From Mariprofundus sp. (GTDB lineage: Bacteria > Pseudomonadota > Zetaproteobacteria > Mariprofundales > Mariprofundaceae), in assembly GCA_015485035.1 (NCBI GenBank), contig WFUI01000257.1, forward strand, positions 1-6,420: 6,420 nt of DNA, in the 5' to 3' direction. Shown one piece after another: positions 5,589-6,420 of the stretch. Below the pieces are notes generated by a model that was given only the letters and a program-made list of their open reading frames with translations, was not told where the DNA came from and did not search any database. A program made the translations under genes and the position numbers. Position 1 is the first letter of the stretch. Each line of letters begins with the position of its first letter.

Positions 5589-6420
5589 GTTTTGCTGAGG
5601 GTATATTATCCCGGCCGCATGCCATTCTGGCGGCCACTGTTGCATTTATGTTGCTGGGCGTGATTGGTTTTTTATCGATTCCGACCAACTTGTTTCCGGA
5701 TACCAATCGCCCATCGGTTTCGGTGGTAGTGCAGTGGCCAGGGGCGATGACAACAGATGTGGCTAATGAAGTGACACATCCGCTGGAAGTGCGTTTGTCC
5801 TCCATTGATGGTGTACGGCGGGTAACTTCTACATCCCGTGATGAAGTTTCGGCGGTGCAAGTCGAATTTGAATATGATAATGATATCAATACCGCTGCCA
5901 ATGCGGTGACAACCGAATTGTCCCGGGTACGTGGTCAACTGCCCAAAGGGATTCACGAGCCATTGGTGTTTAAGATTACCGATGCTGCGCATGCGGCAAT
6001 GGTACTGGCGGTCAGGCCAGCGAAAGGCTCGGGCCTTGATATGGCTCAGGTGCGCAGGATGGCCGAAAACCAGTTGCGCGATACATTGCTCAATCTGCCC
6101 GGCGTGGCTGATGCTGAAGTATTTGGCGGACCGGTCAGGCAGGTTACAGTAGTACTGGACCGTGATCGTTTGCAGGCGCATCAACTTTCTGTCGCGCAGG
6201 TGGTAGCGGCTCTGGCCGGCTCCAATATTTCACAGCCGGCGGGCATGGTATACCAACGCAATAATCGCTTTTTGCTGACTGCCCAGGCCCTGGCGGGTAC
6301 ACCTGAAGAAATATCGGCCATTTTAGTGCCAATGAACAACGGTGCATTTGTGCGTGTTGGTGATCTCGGTAATGTGACGTGGGGTGCAGCTGATCCATCA
6401 TCATTATACCATGGTAATGG
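5585..6420 (+). CDS. RND efflux transporter, inner-membrane pump subunit (N-terminal 278 codons; 3' end outside window)
   Basis: Translation begins at ATG 5585, inside the adaptor stop codon, and the frame stays open to the window edge, so only the N-terminal quarter of an expected protein of about 1000 residues is seen. Residues 12-31 form the first membrane helix, followed by the classic RND entry SIPTNLFPDTNRPSVSV and WPGAMTTDVANEVTHPLE, the start of the periplasmic porter domain. Further RND landmarks are LPGVADAEVFGG at about 171-182 and VTVVLDRDRLQAHQLSVAQV at 187-206, then GSNISQPAGMVYQ. Such pumps are trimers driven by proton influx and export compounds from the periplasm and membrane through the adaptor. 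The sequence fits the HAE-type branch (drugs and other hydrophobic or amphiphilic compounds), though a heavy-metal pump cannot be excluded without the membrane helices that carry the proton-relay residues. The four-base overlap points to fixed stoichiometry with the adaptor. Confidence 0.93.
   Translation, partial: MSFAEGILSRPHAILAATVAFMLLGVIGFLSIPTNLFPDTNRPSVSVVVQWPGAMTTDVANEVTHPLEVRLSSIDGVRRVTSTSRDEVSAVQVEFEYDNDINTAANAVTTELSRVRGQLPKGIHEPLVFKITDAAHAAMVLAVRPAKGSGLDMAQVRRMAENQLRDTLLNLPGVADAEVFGGPVRQVTVVLDRDRLQAHQLSVAQVVAALAGSNISQPAGMVYQRNNRFLLTAQALAGTPEEISAILVPMNNGAFVRVGDLGNVTWGAADPSSLYHGN

Noticed and set aside
5473..6404. Several - strand open frames opposite the adaptor end and RND pump
   Set aside because: They are antisense to clearly recognisable adaptor and RND sequence and show no domain of their own.
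1..6420. CRISPR array, tRNA, rRNA, riboswitch or defence system
   Set aside because: I saw no spaced direct repeats, no tRNA-like cloverleaf, no known riboswitch core and no defence-associated protein signature anywhere in the window.

Overview
The window looks like part of a Gram-negative, cytochrome-producing proteobacterial chromosome. An RND pump with a periplasmic adaptor implies an outer membrane. An exported c-type cytochrome implies a cytochrome c maturation system. Base composition is moderate. I cannot name the genus from sequence alone. All host genes lie on the + strand; only the transposase is on the - strand.

Left part (1-3327) is a decaying module. It opens with the C-terminal part of a LysR-type regulator (1-572). 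A complete IS1634-family insertion sequence follows (643-2406), with 15-bp perfect terminal inverted repeats, a 6-bp target duplication (TCCAAG) and an intact 542-residue DDE transposase. Downstream is the 3' remainder of a YraQ/DUF318-type permease. It has lost its N-terminal part and carries a 4-bp-type frameshift in a TGGC tandem repeat. Next comes a small CxxC thioredoxin/glutaredoxin-like protein of the kind often encoded beside such permeases; it has a stop at codon 3. Three or four separate lesions in neighbouring genes suggest that selection on this permease-thioredoxin system has relaxed, although two of the lesions are of a type that can revert.

Right part (3328-6420) is an intact, compact operon: a MarR-type repressor, a membrane-anchored or exported cytochrome c'/c-556-like protein, an RND periplasmic adaptor, and an RND inner-membrane pump that runs off the end. 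The marR/cytochrome and adaptor/pump pairs are each joined by a 4-bp ATGA stop-start overlap. A palindromic operator-like site overlaps the predicted promoter of marR, which fits autoregulation. A strong hairpin between the cytochrome and the adaptor divides the operon into two translationally coupled pairs and probably lowers expression of the pump relative to the repressor and cytochrome.

The most interesting biology is a haem protein co-translated with a MarR repressor at the head of an efflux operon. This suggests a pump linked to redox state, haem or a small reactive molecule rather than an ordinary drug pump, but that function is inference.
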